NCBI RefSeq assembly: GCF_026339995.1
Contig: NZ_JAPEPT010000001.1
Coordinates: 1,979,001 to 2,043,000 of the forward strand
DNA length: 64,000 bases
Reading direction: 5' to 3'
DNA from: Streptomyces sp. NBC_01481
GTDB taxonomy: Bacteria > Actinomycetota > Actinomycetes > Streptomycetales > Streptomycetaceae
Positions within the stretch are counted from its first letter, which is position 1. Each line of letters starts with the position of its first letter. This document shows positions 8,679 to 17,741 of this stretch, piece by piece. Below the pieces are notes generated by a model, which had not been told where the DNA came from, did no database searches, and was given only the letters and a program-made list of their open reading frames with translations. The position numbers were made by a program, and so were the translations under genes.

Positions 8679-10022
8679 ATGAGTCGCGCCATCTCCCTGC
8701 GCAGTGTCAGCAAGAGGTACGAACGCGCCAATCGCGCCGTCGACCGTTTCTCCCTCGACATCGAGCCGGGAGAGTTCGTGGTGCTGCTCGGCCCGTCGGG
8801 CTGCGGAAAGTCGACCGTGCTGCGCATGATCGCGGGCCTCGAGGACATCACCGAGGGGGAGTTGCTGCTGGACGGTGAGTACGCCAACCACATCCCGCCC
8901 CGCGAGCGCGCCATGGCGATGGTCTTCCAGAACTTCGCGCTCTACCCGACCATGACGAACCGCGAGAACATCGGCTTCCCGCTGCGGCTGGAGAACCCGC
9001 GTGCGGACAGCGGGCCGCAGATCGAGGCCACCGCCCGCATGCTCGGCATCGAGGACGTCCTGGACCGCTACCCCAGCCAGCTCTCCGGCGGCGAACGCCA
9101 GCGGGTCGCGATGGGCCGGGCCATCTCCCGACGGCCCTCCGTCTTTCTGATGGACGAGCCGCTGTCCAACCTCGACGCGAAGCTGCGCAACCATCTGCGG
9201 GCCGAGATAGCCCAGCTCACTGCCGAGTTGGGGGTGACGACCGTGTACGTCACGCACGACCAGGCCGAGGCGATGTCCCTCGGCGACCGGGTCGCGGTGA
9301 TGCGCGGCGGCATACTCCAGCAGGTGAGCACCCCGCGCGCAACCTATGCCCTGCCCGCGAACGTCTTCGTCGCCGCGTTCATCGGCACGCCGCGGATCAA
9401 TCTGCTGCAGGCGGTCGTCTACGCGCCGCTCGACGGCCGGATGTCCATCGATCTCGGCAAACAGCGGCTTCCGCTGCCCGAACCTCTCAGCACCGACCAC
9501 CAGTTGCTCCGCATCCAGCAGGGCCGGCAGATCATCGTCGGCCTGCGCTCGGAGGCCACGCGGATAGCCCCGCCGAGCCAGGCCCGACCCGGCGAGGTCG
9601 CGCTGACCGGGATCGTCGAGCACATGGAGTACCAGGGCCATGAGGCGCTCGTGCACTTCAACACCGGCTCACAGCCCGCCGTGGTCGCCGACCTCGAGTC
9701 GCCCAGGCCGCAGGGCCCCGTCCGCAGACGCCGGACCCGCAGCGGCCCGAGCGTGCTGACCCGCCTCAAGAAGCGCGCGGTCGCCCATGTCTCGGGGCCC
9801 GTGGTGGCTCTGGACGACCCGGAGCCGCGGCCGGGGACCATGACCGCCGAGCGTCCGTCCGTGGCAGCGAGCGATTTGGTGGTGCGGACCGGGCCCGATG
9901 TGCGGCTGCGCACTGGCGCGCAGGTGCCGCTGCTCGTCGATCTCGCGCATCTCTATGTCTTCGACCACCACGGCCGCAGGATCTGCCCTGCTCCGACGGA
10001 CCTCCCGGGCCTGGACGCCTGA
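8679..10022 (+). CDS. ABC transporter ATP-binding protein, MsiK/MalK type (orphan)
   Basis: A 447-residue ATPase of the carbohydrate-uptake (CUT1) class. Walker A GPSGCGKST (about 38-46), Q-loop MVFQNFALYPTM, signature LSGGERQRVAMGRAI, Walker B VFLMDEPLSNLDAKLR and switch VTHDQAEAMSLGD are all intact. The C-terminal ~200 residues form the MalK-like regulatory domain plus an extra Arg-rich segment near 345-375 (RRRRTRSGPSVLTRLKKRAV). No permease or binding-protein gene is nearby. In Streptomyces one such ATPase (MsiK) can energise many sugar importers; this could be a second shared ATPase, which is inference. Confidence 0.88.
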   Translation: MSRAISLRSVSKRYERANRAVDRFSLDIEPGEFVVLLGPSGCGKSTVLRMIAGLEDITEGELLLDGEYANHIPPRERAMAMVFQNFALYPTMTNRENIGFPLRLENPRADSGPQIEATARMLGIEDVLDRYPSQLSGGERQRVAMGRAISRRPSVFLMDEPLSNLDAKLRNHLRAEIAQLTAELGVTTVYVTHDQAEAMSLGDRVAVMRGGILQQVSTPRATYALPANVFVAAFIGTPRINLLQAVVYAPLDGRMSIDLGKQRLPLPEPLSTDHQLLRIQQGRQIIVGLRSEATRIAPPSQARPGEVALTGIVEHMEYQGHEALVHFNTGSQPAVVADLESPRPQGPVRRRRTRSGPSVLTRLKKRAVAHVSGPVVALDDPEPRPGTMTAERPSVAASDLVVRTGPDVRLRTGAQVPLLVDLAHLYVFDHHGRRICPAPTDLPGLDA

Positions 10023-10060
10023 GAGGTCCCCGCTACGCTCCAGGGTGCCCTGGCGTCCAA

Positions 10061-10079
10061 AAACTAACACCGCTAGTTT
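10061..10079. promoter_or_regulatory. TetR-type operator before the aldehyde dehydrogenase operon
   Basis: AAACTA-N7-TAGTTT is a perfect 6-bp dyad in the promoter of the gene starting at 10120. The same AACTA-N7-TAGTT arrangement occurs at 15416-15432 in front of the TetR gene at 14742-15386, which is therefore the likely regulator of this operon. Confidence 0.6.
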
Positions 10080-10119
10080 GTGGGTGCGGACGACTGACGG
10101 CAGCTTCTGGAGGAGTGCG

Positions 10120-11514
<1,395 letters not shown>

Positions 11515-11533
11515 GCCGGGAGTCCTACGCATC

Positions 11534-12613
11534 ATGGTCCGCGCCGCCGTACTGCCCGCCGTCGGCTCTCCGCTGGAGATCACCGACATCCACCTGCCCG
11601 AACCCGGCCCGGGTCAGGTGCGGGTCCGCCTCGCCGCGGCCGGGGTCTGCCACTCCGACCTGTCCCTGTCCAACGGCACCATGCGGGTGCCGACGCCGTG
11701 CGTCCTCGGTCATGAGGGCGCGGGCACCGTCGTCTCCGTCGGCGAGGAGGTCACGCATATCGGCCCCGGCGACGGCGTCGTCCTCAACTGGGCGCCGTCC
11801 TGCGGCAGTTGCCACCACTGCTCGATCGGCGAGGTGTGGCTCTGCGCCAATGCCCTCGCGGGCGCGGCGAACGTCTACGCCCGTACCGCCGACGGCGCGG
11901 AGCTGTACCCCGGCCTGAACGTCGCGGCCTTCGCCGAAGAAACCGTCGTCGCCGCGAACTGCGTCCTGCCCGTCCCGGACGGCGTCCCGCTGACCGACGC
12001 CGCCCTGCTCGGCTGCGCGGTCCTCACCGGGTACGGCGCGGTCCACCACTCCGCACGCGTCCGCGAGGGCGAGACGGTCGTCGTCTACGGCGTCGGCGGG
12101 GTCGGCCTCGCCACGCTCCAGTCCGCCCGGATCGCGGGCGCGTCGACGATCATCGCGGTCGACGTGTCCGAGGAGAAGGAGTCCCTGGCGCGGGGGGCGG
12201 GTGCGACCGAGTACGTCCTCGCCTCCGACACCACCGCGAAGGAGATCCGCACACTCACGGGCGGCCAGGGCGCGGACGTGGCGATCGAGTGCGTCGGGCG
12301 GGCCGCGACGATCCGCACCGCCTGGGAGTCCACCCGCCGGGGCGGCCGCACGACGGTCGTCGGCATCGGCGGCAAGGACCAGCAGGTCACGTTCAACGCG
12401 CTGGAACTCTTCCACTGGGGCCGCACGCTCTCGGGCTGCGTCTACGGCAACAGCAACCCGGCGGTCGACCTGCCAGTCCTGGCGGAGCATGTGCGCGCGG
12501 GGCGGCTGGACCTGGCGGCCCTGGTGACGGACCGGATCGGCCTGGACGGGATCGCGGGGGCGTTCGCCAACATGCTGGCGGGCCGGGGCGGGCGCGCGCT
12601 GGTGGTCTTTTAG
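11534..12613 (+). CDS. Zinc-dependent alcohol dehydrogenase (MDR family)
   Basis: The 359-residue protein has the catalytic zinc motif GVCHSD, GHEGAGTVVSVG, and the four-Cys structural zinc site CGSCHHCSIGEVWLC. The Rossmann motif GVGGVGLATL and DVSEEKESLARGAGA, with Asp after the second strand, favour NAD(H). It lies downstream of the aldehyde dehydrogenase in the same orientation with GGGAG before the ATG. The pair probably oxidises an alcohol and then its aldehyde. The sequence also resembles mycothiol- and glutathione-linked class III-type dehydrogenases, so a thiol-adduct substrate cannot be excluded. Confidence 0.92.
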   Translation: MVRAAVLPAVGSPLEITDIHLPEPGPGQVRVRLAAAGVCHSDLSLSNGTMRVPTPCVLGHEGAGTVVSVGEEVTHIGPGDGVVLNWAPSCGSCHHCSIGEVWLCANALAGAANVYARTADGAELYPGLNVAAFAEETVVAANCVLPVPDGVPLTDAALLGCAVLTGYGAVHHSARVREGETVVVYGVGGVGLATLQSARIAGASTIIAVDVSEEKESLARGAGATEYVLASDTTAKEIRTLTGGQGADVAIECVGRAATIRTAWESTRRGGRTTVVGIGGKDQQVTFNALELFHWGRTLSGCVYGNSNPAVDLPVLAEHVRAGRLDLAALVTDRIGLDGIAGAFANMLAGRGGRALVVF

Positions 12614-12986
12614 GTCCCCAGCCCCGCCCCTTCCCGTAACTGGGGGGCAAGCGCCCAGACGCCCACCGGTGCTTCGCCCCGGACCCCGTATGCGACCTTC
12701 GGCCGCATGTCCTCAATCGCCGGACGGGCTGGATGTGCGGCCGAGCCGCACATTCCAGCCCCGTCGGCGTTTGAGGCGTGGTCCCGGACACGAAATTCAG
12801 CCCCGTGGGGGTCCCCCCGGACGAAGTCTGGGGGAGTTTGAGGCGCGGGGGTCCGGGGGCAGCGCCCCCGCAAAGGGTCGGGGGCGAAGCCCCGTGGGGG
12901 TCTGGGGGCTTGCCCCCAGTTCGGGAAGGGGCGGGGTGGGGAAAACCCACCGCCTGTCAGGCCGGCCCAATTGGGGGAGGGGCGGA
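12614..12986. repeat. Gene-free stretch of nested intergenic repeats
   Basis: The 373 bp between convergent genes contain at least two partial copies of the repeat family: CCTCAATCGCCGGACGGGCT near 12713, CAGCCCCGTCGGCGTTTGAG near 12757, and then several GGGGTCCGGGG / GGGGGCAGCGCCCCCG / CTGGGGGCTTGCCCCCAG blocks. Many short inverted repeats could act as a bidirectional terminator. No gene is apparent. Confidence 0.7.
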
Positions 12987-13964
12987 TCAGTCCCGACGGC
13001 CGTCGGCCTCGGACGCCCCGGCATCCGGCGCGCACGTCGCGGTATCCGCCGCATCCGGGGCGTCCGGTGAGGCCGACCTCCGGGACCGGGAGCGCGAGAC
13101 GGCCACCCCCGCCAGGCACAGCGTCCCGCCCGCCAGAGTGAGTCCGGCCGGTACCTCGTCCAGCGCCAGCCATGACATCAGCACGACCAGCGCGGGCACG
13201 GCATAAGTCGTCGCGCCCATCCGCCCCGCGGTCGTACGAGCCAGCGCGTAGGCCCAGGTCGTGAACGCCAGCGCGGTCGGGAAGACGCCCAGGTAGACCA
13301 TGTTGAGGGTGGCCGACAGGGGAGCCCGTTCCGCCTGGGAGACCAGCTGCCCGAGGAACGGCAGACAGGCCACCGCCCCGACCAGGCAGCCGAACGTCGT
13401 CACCTGCAGTGCGCTCGCGTGCGCCAGCGCGGGCTTCTGGGCCACCACCCCGCCCGCGTACCCCACCGCCGCCAGCAGGCACAGCAGTACGCCCAGCGTG
13501 GAGGCGCTGCCCTCGCCCGACATCGAGAGGCCGACGGTCACCGCCCCGGCGAACGACACCGCCATCCCGGCCAGCAGCCGCGGCGGCAGCGCCTCGCCGA
13601 GCAGCCGGGCGCCGAGCAGCGCGATGAGAATCGGGCCGATGTTCACGACCATCGCGGCCGTGCCCGCGTCGACTTCCTGCTCACCCCAGTTGAGCACCAC
13701 CATGTAGACGCCGAACCACAGCAGCCCGGATATGGCGATCCCCGGCCAGGCTGCCCGCGGCGGCAGCCCCTCGCGCCGGACCAGCAGGACGCAGCCGAGG
13801 GCGAGAGACCCGGCGAGGAGCCGCCCGAGAGCGAGCGCGCCGGGGGAGTACACCTCACCGGCGCTGCGGATCGACACAAAGGCGGAGGCCCACAGGACGA
13901 CGGTGACGCCCGCGGCGGCGAGAGCGGGCCACTGCGCACGGGCGGGGCGCGGGGAGCGTGTCAT
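12987..13964 (-). CDS. EamA/DMT family transporter (ten TM)
   Basis: The 325-residue membrane protein has ten hydrophobic segments in two EamA repeats, beginning with WPALAAAGVTVVLWASAFVS, which is typical of drug/metabolite exporters. The C-terminal ~35 residues are Asp/Ala-rich and probably cytoplasmic. I chose ATG 13964 because it immediately precedes the first membrane segment and because TACGGT lies 6 nt upstream, a leaderless arrangement; the longer upstream reading is Arg-rich and unlikely. It follows an ArsR-type regulator by 32 bp, and such ArsR-EamA pairs suggest ligand-controlled efflux. Confidence 0.88.
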   Translation of the reverse strand: MTRSPRPARAQWPALAAAGVTVVLWASAFVSIRSAGEVYSPGALALGRLLAGSLALGCVLLVRREGLPPRAAWPGIAISGLLWFGVYMVVLNWGEQEVDAGTAAMVVNIGPILIALLGARLLGEALPPRLLAGMAVSFAGAVTVGLSMSGEGSASTLGVLLCLLAAVGYAGGVVAQKPALAHASALQVTTFGCLVGAVACLPFLGQLVSQAERAPLSATLNMVYLGVFPTALAFTTWAYALARTTAGRMGATTYAVPALVVLMSWLALDEVPAGLTLAGGTLCLAGVAVSRSRSRRSASPDAPDAADTATCAPDAGASEADGRRD

Positions 13965-13970
13965 GGACCG

Positions 13971-13976
13971 ACCGTA
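13971..13976 (-). promoter_or_regulatory. Putative -10 box for a leaderless EamA transcript
   Basis: On the minus strand TACGGT is followed by six bases and ATG 13964. It would allow transcription independent of the upstream ArsR gene. Confidence 0.4.
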
Positions 13977-13996
13977 CGGCGGCGACTGTTCGGCGT

Positions 13997-14692
13997 TCAC
14001 CGCAATGTCCCTGGCTCGATGCCGAGCAGCTCGGCCAGCGCCCGCTCGCCGTCCGCGGTCACCTTCACCGCGCGCTCGGACCCGATCCGTACGCACCAGC
14101 CCGCATCCAGGGCGTGGCGGCACAGCTCGGCTCCCGCGAGCCCCGCGAGATGCGGTTTGCGCTCGGTCCAGTCCAGGCACGACCGTACGAGCGGACGTCG
14201 CCCCTTCCGCTCCAGCGTGAGCCCCAACTCGCCGAACCAGGCGATGCCTTGGGCGGTCAGCGCGAAGCCGTTGTCCTGGTGCAGCAGCCCGCGTGCCGTC
14301 AAGGCCTGGGTGATCGCGATGCCGAGCCGCCCGGCGAGATGGTCGTAACAGGTGCGTCCGCGTGCCATGGCGCTGCGGGTAGTCGCCGCCCGCAGCGAGG
14401 CGGGCGACGCGTCCGGGGCGGGTGCGGTGTGCGCGGCCAGCTCCTCGACGAGACGGGCGACGCTCTCGCCCGCGAGCCGCACATACCGGTGGCGCCCCTG
14501 GCGCTCCTCGGCGAGCAGTCCGCCCGCGACGAGCTTGCCCAGATGCTCACTGGCGGTCGACGGCGCCACGTGCGCGTGCCGGGCGAGTTCACCCGAGGTC
14601 CAGGCACGGCCGTCCAGCAGCGCGAGACAGAAGGAGGCCCGGGTCTCGTCGGCGAGGAGCGCGGCCAGCGCGGCAAGGTCTCTGGACTGCAT
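13997..14692 (-). CDS. ArsR-type winged-helix transcriptional regulator
   Basis: The 231-residue protein has an N-terminal ArsR helix-turn-helix (LAALLADETRASFCLALLDG, then SGELARHAHVAPSTASEHLG, then wing GRHRYVRLAG). It is twice the length of classic metal-sensing ArsR repressors; the extra C-terminal domain (YDHLAGRLGIAITQALTARG onward) is of the kind found in larger ArsR-like regulators and lacks the CVC metal motif. It starts at ATG 14692. A perfect 24-bp palindrome lies 21 bp before the start and is probably its own operator. It is co-oriented with the EamA transporter. Confidence 0.87.
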   Translation of the reverse strand: MQSRDLAALAALLADETRASFCLALLDGRAWTSGELARHAHVAPSTASEHLGKLVAGGLLAEERQGRHRYVRLAGESVARLVEELAAHTAPAPDASPASLRAATTRSAMARGRTCYDHLAGRLGIAITQALTARGLLHQDNGFALTAQGIAWFGELGLTLERKGRRPLVRSCLDWTERKPHLAGLAGAELCRHALDAGWCVRIGSERAVKVTADGERALAELLGIEPGTLR

Positions 14693-14712
14693 GTGTCCAG
14701 GATGGCCCCATC

Positions 14713-14736
14713 ACAGTTCGGCGGCCGCCGAACTGT
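14713..14736. promoter_or_regulatory. Perfect 24-bp palindrome, probable ArsR operator
   Basis: The half-site ACAGTTCGGCGG is followed directly by its exact reverse complement. It lies in the 49-bp gap between the TetR stop codon and the ArsR start. A perfect dyad without loop is more typical of an operator than of a terminator. Confidence 0.65.
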
Positions 14737-14741
14737 CTCCG

Positions 14742-15386
14742 TCAGGCGCGCACCAGGGCCTCGTACTGCACGGACAGACCGTCGATGAGTGCCCGCAGGC
14801 CCGTCTCGAACGCGCCCTCGTCCACCTTCTGCTGCCGCTCGGCGAGGAGATGCGCCTGCCCGAGATGCGGATAGTCGGCCGGGTCGTACGCGGACTCGTC
14901 GTCGACGAAGCCGCGGGCGAACGAACCGAGCGCCGAGCCGGTGATGAAGTACCGCATCAGGGCGCCGATATGGGTCGCCTGGGCCGGTGGCCAGCCCGCG
15001 CGGACCATCGCGCCGAAGACGGCGTCGGCCACCTTGAGCCCCGCCGGGCGGCGGCCCGGGCCGCGGGCGAGTACCGGCACGGTGTTGGGGTGGTCGGTCA
15101 GGGCCGCGCGGTAGGAGACGGCCCAGTCGTGCAGCGCGGTGCGCCAGTCGCGCCGGTCGCCCTCGTCGAACATCGACAGATCGACCTGGGCGCTGACCGC
15201 GTCGGCGACGGCGTCGAGGATCTCGTCCTTGTTGCGGAAGTGGTTGTAGAGGGAGGGGCCGCTGACCCCGAGTTCGGCGGCGAGCCTGCGGGTGGAGACG
15301 GCGTCGAGGCCCTCGGTGTCCACGAGCGCGCTCGCCGTCTCGACGATGCGTTCTCGGCTGAGCAGGGGCTTGCGAGGGCGGGCCAT
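14742..15386 (-). CDS. TetR family transcriptional regulator (class TetR C-terminal domain)
   Basis: The 214-residue repressor has a TetR-like DNA-binding domain: LSRERIVETASALVDTEG, then RRLAAELGVSGPSLYNHFRN, then KDEILDAVADAV, closest to tetracycline-repressor-type helices. The rest is a helical ligand domain. ATG 15386 is supported by a TACTAT box 7 nt upstream, implying a leaderless mRNA. Its promoter contains AACTA-N7-TAGTT, which recurs before the aldehyde/alcohol dehydrogenase operon at 10120. It therefore probably represses itself and that operon 5 kb away. Confidence 0.9.
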   Translation of the reverse strand: MARPRKPLLSRERIVETASALVDTEGLDAVSTRRLAAELGVSGPSLYNHFRNKDEILDAVADAVSAQVDLSMFDEGDRRDWRTALHDWAVSYRAALTDHPNTVPVLARGPGRRPAGLKVADAVFGAMVRAGWPPAQATHIGALMRYFITGSALGSFARGFVDDESAYDPADYPHLGQAHLLAERQQKVDEGAFETGLRALIDGLSVQYEALVRA

Positions 15387-15393
15387 GCGGCAC

Positions 15394-15432
15394 ATAGTAG
15401 GGCCTGCCGACGGGAAACTAGCAGTGATAGTT
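15394..15432 (-). promoter_or_regulatory. TetR promoter with -10 box and auto-operator
   Basis: On the minus strand, TACTAT (15394-15399) is 7 nt before the ATG. Upstream of it, AACTA-N7-TAGTT occupies 15416-15432, between the -10 and -35 zones, which is a good position for repression. The half-sites and spacing equal those at 10062-10078. Confidence 0.6.
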
Positions 15433-15549
15433 AAAGCGAGGGGGCGTGTGAACATCGAGCTCAGTGAGGAGCGGACAGCCCTCCGCTGAGTACGCGTGTA
15501 AGTACGGGAGCGGATGTGGCGCGGGCTACGCCGACCGATGCTGACGCCT

Positions 15550-15843
15550 ATGAGTGAGACACAGGTCAAGCAGCAGAACACCGCGGCCTTCTACGGACAG
15601 TCCGTCGCCTCCTTCGCCGTCGCGCTCGGCGCTGTCGGCCTCGGCATCCTCTATCTCGACGCCGACGCCTGGGTGCGCGGCTTCCTCGCCATCGCCGTCC
15701 TCTACCTCACGACCTCGGCGTTCACCCTGGCCAAGGTGATCCGGGACCGCCAGGAAGCCGGGCAGATCGTCAGCCGGGTCGACCAGGCCAGGCTGGAGAA
15801 GCTGCTCGCCGAGCACGACCCCTTCCAGAAGCCCAAGATCTAA
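15550..15843 (+). CDS. YiaA/YiaB family two-helix membrane protein
   Basis: The 97-residue protein has a short polar N-terminus (MSETQVKQQNTAAFYGQS), two membrane segments (VASFAVALGAVGLGILYLDA and WVRGFLAIAVLYLTTSAFTL) and a charged tail (LEKLLAEHDPFQKPKI). This matches the YiaAB two-helix domain of unknown function. The third in-frame ATG at 15550 was chosen because the product then starts like family members; 15538 and 15514 are alternatives. Its stop codon overlaps the operator of the next TetR gene. Confidence 0.82.
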   Translation: MSETQVKQQNTAAFYGQSVASFAVALGAVGLGILYLDADAWVRGFLAIAVLYLTTSAFTLAKVIRDRQEAGQIVSRVDQARLEKLLAEHDPFQKPKI

Positions 15844-15854
15844 GCGCTTGCTCA
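15839..15854. promoter_or_regulatory. TetR operator copy 1 (upstream of the TetR gene at 15900)
   Basis: TCTAAGCGCTTGCTCA is repeated exactly at 17051-17066. The core AAGCGCTT is a palindrome, and the wider form resembles the CAAG-NN-CTTG class of TetR operators. It lies 46 bp before the TetR start. Confidence 0.65.
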
Positions 15855-15899
15855 CCCTCGGGGTATGGTGTGCCTTCTGATGAATGGAAGGGGCGAGCG

Positions 15900-16535
15900 A
15901 TGAGTACGGCGGAGGACACGGCCGGCGAGGACATGCCGTGGGGCGAGGTCACGCCCGAGGCGGCGAGGAAGCTGCTCGTGGCCGCCGTCGAGGCCTTCGC
16001 CGAGCGGGGCTATCACGCGACGACGACCCGGGACATCGCGGGCCGCGCCGGAATGAGCCCCGCCGCGCTCTACATCCACTACAAGACCAAGGAAGAGCTG
16101 CTCCACCGGATCAGCCGGATCGGGCACGACAAGGCCCTGGAGGTCCTGTCGACGGCGGCCGACACCGGCAGCACGCCCTCCGAGCGGCTCGCCGCGGCCG
16201 TGAGTTCCTTCGTCCGCTGGCACGCAGGGCGGCACGACACCGCACGCGTGGTGCAGTACGAGCTCGACGCGCTCTCCGGCGAACACCGCGAAGAGATCGT
16301 CGAGCTGCGCCGCCGCAGCGACGCCGTCGTACGCGGAATTCTCCACGAGGGCGTCGAGTCGGGGGAGTTCGACGTCCCGGACGTCCCCGGCACCACGGTC
16401 GCCGTGCTGTCGCTCTGCATCGACGTGGCGCGCTGGTTCAACACGCGGGGCCGCAGGACGCCCGACGAGGTCGGCGCGCTGTACGCCGACCTCGTCCTGC
16501 GCATGGTCTCCGCCCGGAAGAGCCAGGACTCGTAG
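15900..16535 (+). CDS. TetR family transcriptional regulator
   Basis: The 211-residue protein has a TetR DNA-binding domain: AARKLLVAAVEAFAERGYHA, then TTRDIAGRAGMSPAALYIHY, then KTKEELLHRISRIG. The C-terminal domain (residues ~85-205) resembles regulators of acyl-CoA metabolism. ATG 15900 has GGAAGGGG 6 nt upstream, so an in-frame start at 15870 is unnecessary. The 16-bp site before the gene is duplicated before the convergent MaoC gene, so it probably controls itself and that hydratase. It converges with maoC, with only 13 bp between the stops. Confidence 0.9.
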   Translation: MSTAEDTAGEDMPWGEVTPEAARKLLVAAVEAFAERGYHATTTRDIAGRAGMSPAALYIHYKTKEELLHRISRIGHDKALEVLSTAADTGSTPSERLAAAVSSFVRWHAGRHDTARVVQYELDALSGEHREEIVELRRRSDAVVRGILHEGVESGEFDVPDVPGTTVAVLSLCIDVARWFNTRGRRTPDEVGALYADLVLRMVSARKSQDS

Positions 16536-16548
16536 GAGTCGGCGGGTC

Positions 16549-17010
16549 TCAGAAGAAGTAGCGGGACACCGACTCGGCCACGCACACCGGCTTGTCGCCG
16601 CCCTCGCGCTCCACCGTGACGAGGGCGGTCACCTGCACGCCGCCGCCCGCCTCCTCCACGTTCTGCAGCACCGCCGACGCGCGCAGTCGCGAGCCCACCG
16701 GTACGGGCGAGGGGAAACGGACCTTGTTCGCGCCGTAGTTGATGCCCATCTTCATGCCCTCGACGCGCAGGACCTGCGGGACGAAGACGGGGAGCAGCGA
16801 CAGCGTGAGATAGCCGTGCGCGATCGTCGTACCGAAGGGGCCGGTCGCCGCCCGCTCCGGGTCCACGTGGATCCACTGGTGGTCACCGGTCGCCTCGGCG
16901 AAGAGATCGATCCGCTTCTGCTCGATCTCCAGCCAGTCGCTGTGCCCCAGCTGCTCGCCGACCCCGGCGCGCAGCTCCTCGGCGGACGTGAAGATCCTCG
17001 GCTCGGCCAT
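16549..17010 (-). CDS. MaoC-like (R)-specific enoyl-CoA hydratase
   Basis: The 153-residue single hot-dog protein carries the hydratase-2 motif [16 protein letters not shown] near residues 40-55, with the catalytic Asp and His, followed by [15 protein letters not shown]. This matches the Rv0130-type family that hydrates trans-2-enoyl-CoA. The ATG at 17010 was chosen because the product starts directly before the conserved fold; the reading upstream to 17094 crosses the operator. It is transcribed divergently from soxR. The duplicated operator at 17051-17066 links it to the TetR gene at 15900. Confidence 0.9.
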   Translation of the reverse strand: MAEPRIFTSAEELRAGVGEQLGHSDWLEIEQKRIDLFAEATGDHQWIHVDPERAATGPFGTTIAHGYLTLSLLPVFVPQVLRVEGMKMGINYGANKVRFPSPVPVGSRLRASAVLQNVEEAGGGVQVTALVTVEREGGDKPVCVAESVSRYFF

Positions 17011-17050
17011 GTCCCTGCTCCCTGCGTCTCGTCTCTGCGGAACGCCAATG

Positions 17051-17066
17051 TCTAAGCGCTTGCTCA
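17051..17066. promoter_or_regulatory. TetR operator copy 2 (maoC promoter)
   Basis: An exact 16-bp copy of the site at 15839-15854, lying 41 bp upstream of the maoC start and 40 bp upstream of the soxR -10 box. Confidence 0.65.
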
Positions 17067-17106
17067 GCATGGTTGGGCGGACAGCTCCTGTCAACGACGG
17101 GCCCAG

Positions 17107-17112
17107 TAGGCT
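17107..17112 (+). promoter_or_regulatory. Putative -10 box for leaderless soxR
   Basis: TAGGCT is followed by 7 nt and GTG 17120. A GAGGA sequence abuts the start too closely to act as a normal ribosome-binding site, so a leaderless message is likely. Confidence 0.5.
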
Positions 17113-17119
17113 TCGAGGA

Positions 17120-17599
17120 GTGCCACAGATTCCCGAGAAGATTCACGAGCTCACGGTCGGCCAGCTCTCCGCGCGCAGCGGCGCCGCCGTGTCCGCCCTG
17201 CACTTCTACGAGTCCAAAGGGCTGATCAGCAGCCGCCGGACCAGCGGAAACCAGCGCCGGTACAGCAGGGACGCACTGCGCCGCGTCGCCTTCGTACGCG
17301 CCGCGCAACGGGTGGGCATTCCGCTCGCCACGATCAGGGACGCACTGGCCGAACTGCCCGAGGAGCGCACACCCGACCGCGAGGACTGGGCGCGGCTGTC
17401 CGAGGCGTGGCGCGCGGAGCTCGACGAGCGCATCAGACAGCTCGGCCGGCTCCGCGACCATCTCACCGACTGCATCGGCTGCGGCTGCCTCTCCCTGCAG
17501 ACCTGCGTCCTGTCCAACCCGGACGACATCTTCGGCGAGCGGCTGACGGGCTCCCGGCTGCTGCCCGAGCGCGGACGGCCCGCGAAGGACCGTGCCTGA
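17120..17599 (+). CDS. soxR: SoxR redox-sensing MerR-family regulator
   Basis: The 159-residue protein begins [20 protein letters not shown]. It has the MerR helix-turn-helix ([20 protein letters not shown]), a dimerisation helix, and the [2Fe-2S] cluster motif C-x2-C-x-C-x5-C (Cys 118, 121, 123, 129). In Streptomyces, SoxR responds to redox-active small molecules such as the organism's own pigments rather than mounting a superoxide response. No SoxS gene or obvious SoxR target is adjacent. Start GTG 17120 follows a TAGGCT box at leaderless spacing. A strong hairpin follows the stop. Confidence 0.95.
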   Translation: MPQIPEKIHELTVGQLSARSGAAVSALHFYESKGLISSRRTSGNQRRYSRDALRRVAFVRAAQRVGIPLATIRDALAELPEERTPDREDWARLSEAWRAELDERIRQLGRLRDHLTDCIGCGCLSLQTCVLSNPDDIFGERLTGSRLLPERGRPAKDRA

Positions 17600-17610
17600 G
17601 CATGACGTAC

Positions 17611-17643
17611 AGGCGGGCCCGCACCCCCGTGACGGGCCCGCCT
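17611..17643 (+). terminator. Terminator hairpin after soxR
   Basis: AGGCGGGCCCG (17611-17621) pairs perfectly with CGGGCCCGCCT (17633-17643) around an 11-nt loop, followed by CTTCCCC. Confidence 0.8.
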
Positions 17644-17650
17644 CTTCCCC

Positions 17651-17729
17651 AGGGGGTGTCCGGCGGATCTGGCTGGGCTCGCGACGCCCTGCGGCTCCCT
17701 GATCCAGCGTGATCCACCGGACACCCCCT
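17651..17729. repeat. Small palindromic MITE-like element
   Basis: AGGGGGTGTCCGGCGGATC (17651-17669) and GATCCACCGGACACCCCCT (17711-17729) are inverted repeats matching at 18 of 19 positions, with a 41-bp GC-rich loop. Such ~80-bp elements with GGGTGTCCGG ends are, as I recall, scattered through Streptomyces genomes. It lies between the convergent soxR and RNA ligase genes. Confidence 0.6.
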
Positions 17730-17741
17730 TGCCGCGCGGGA

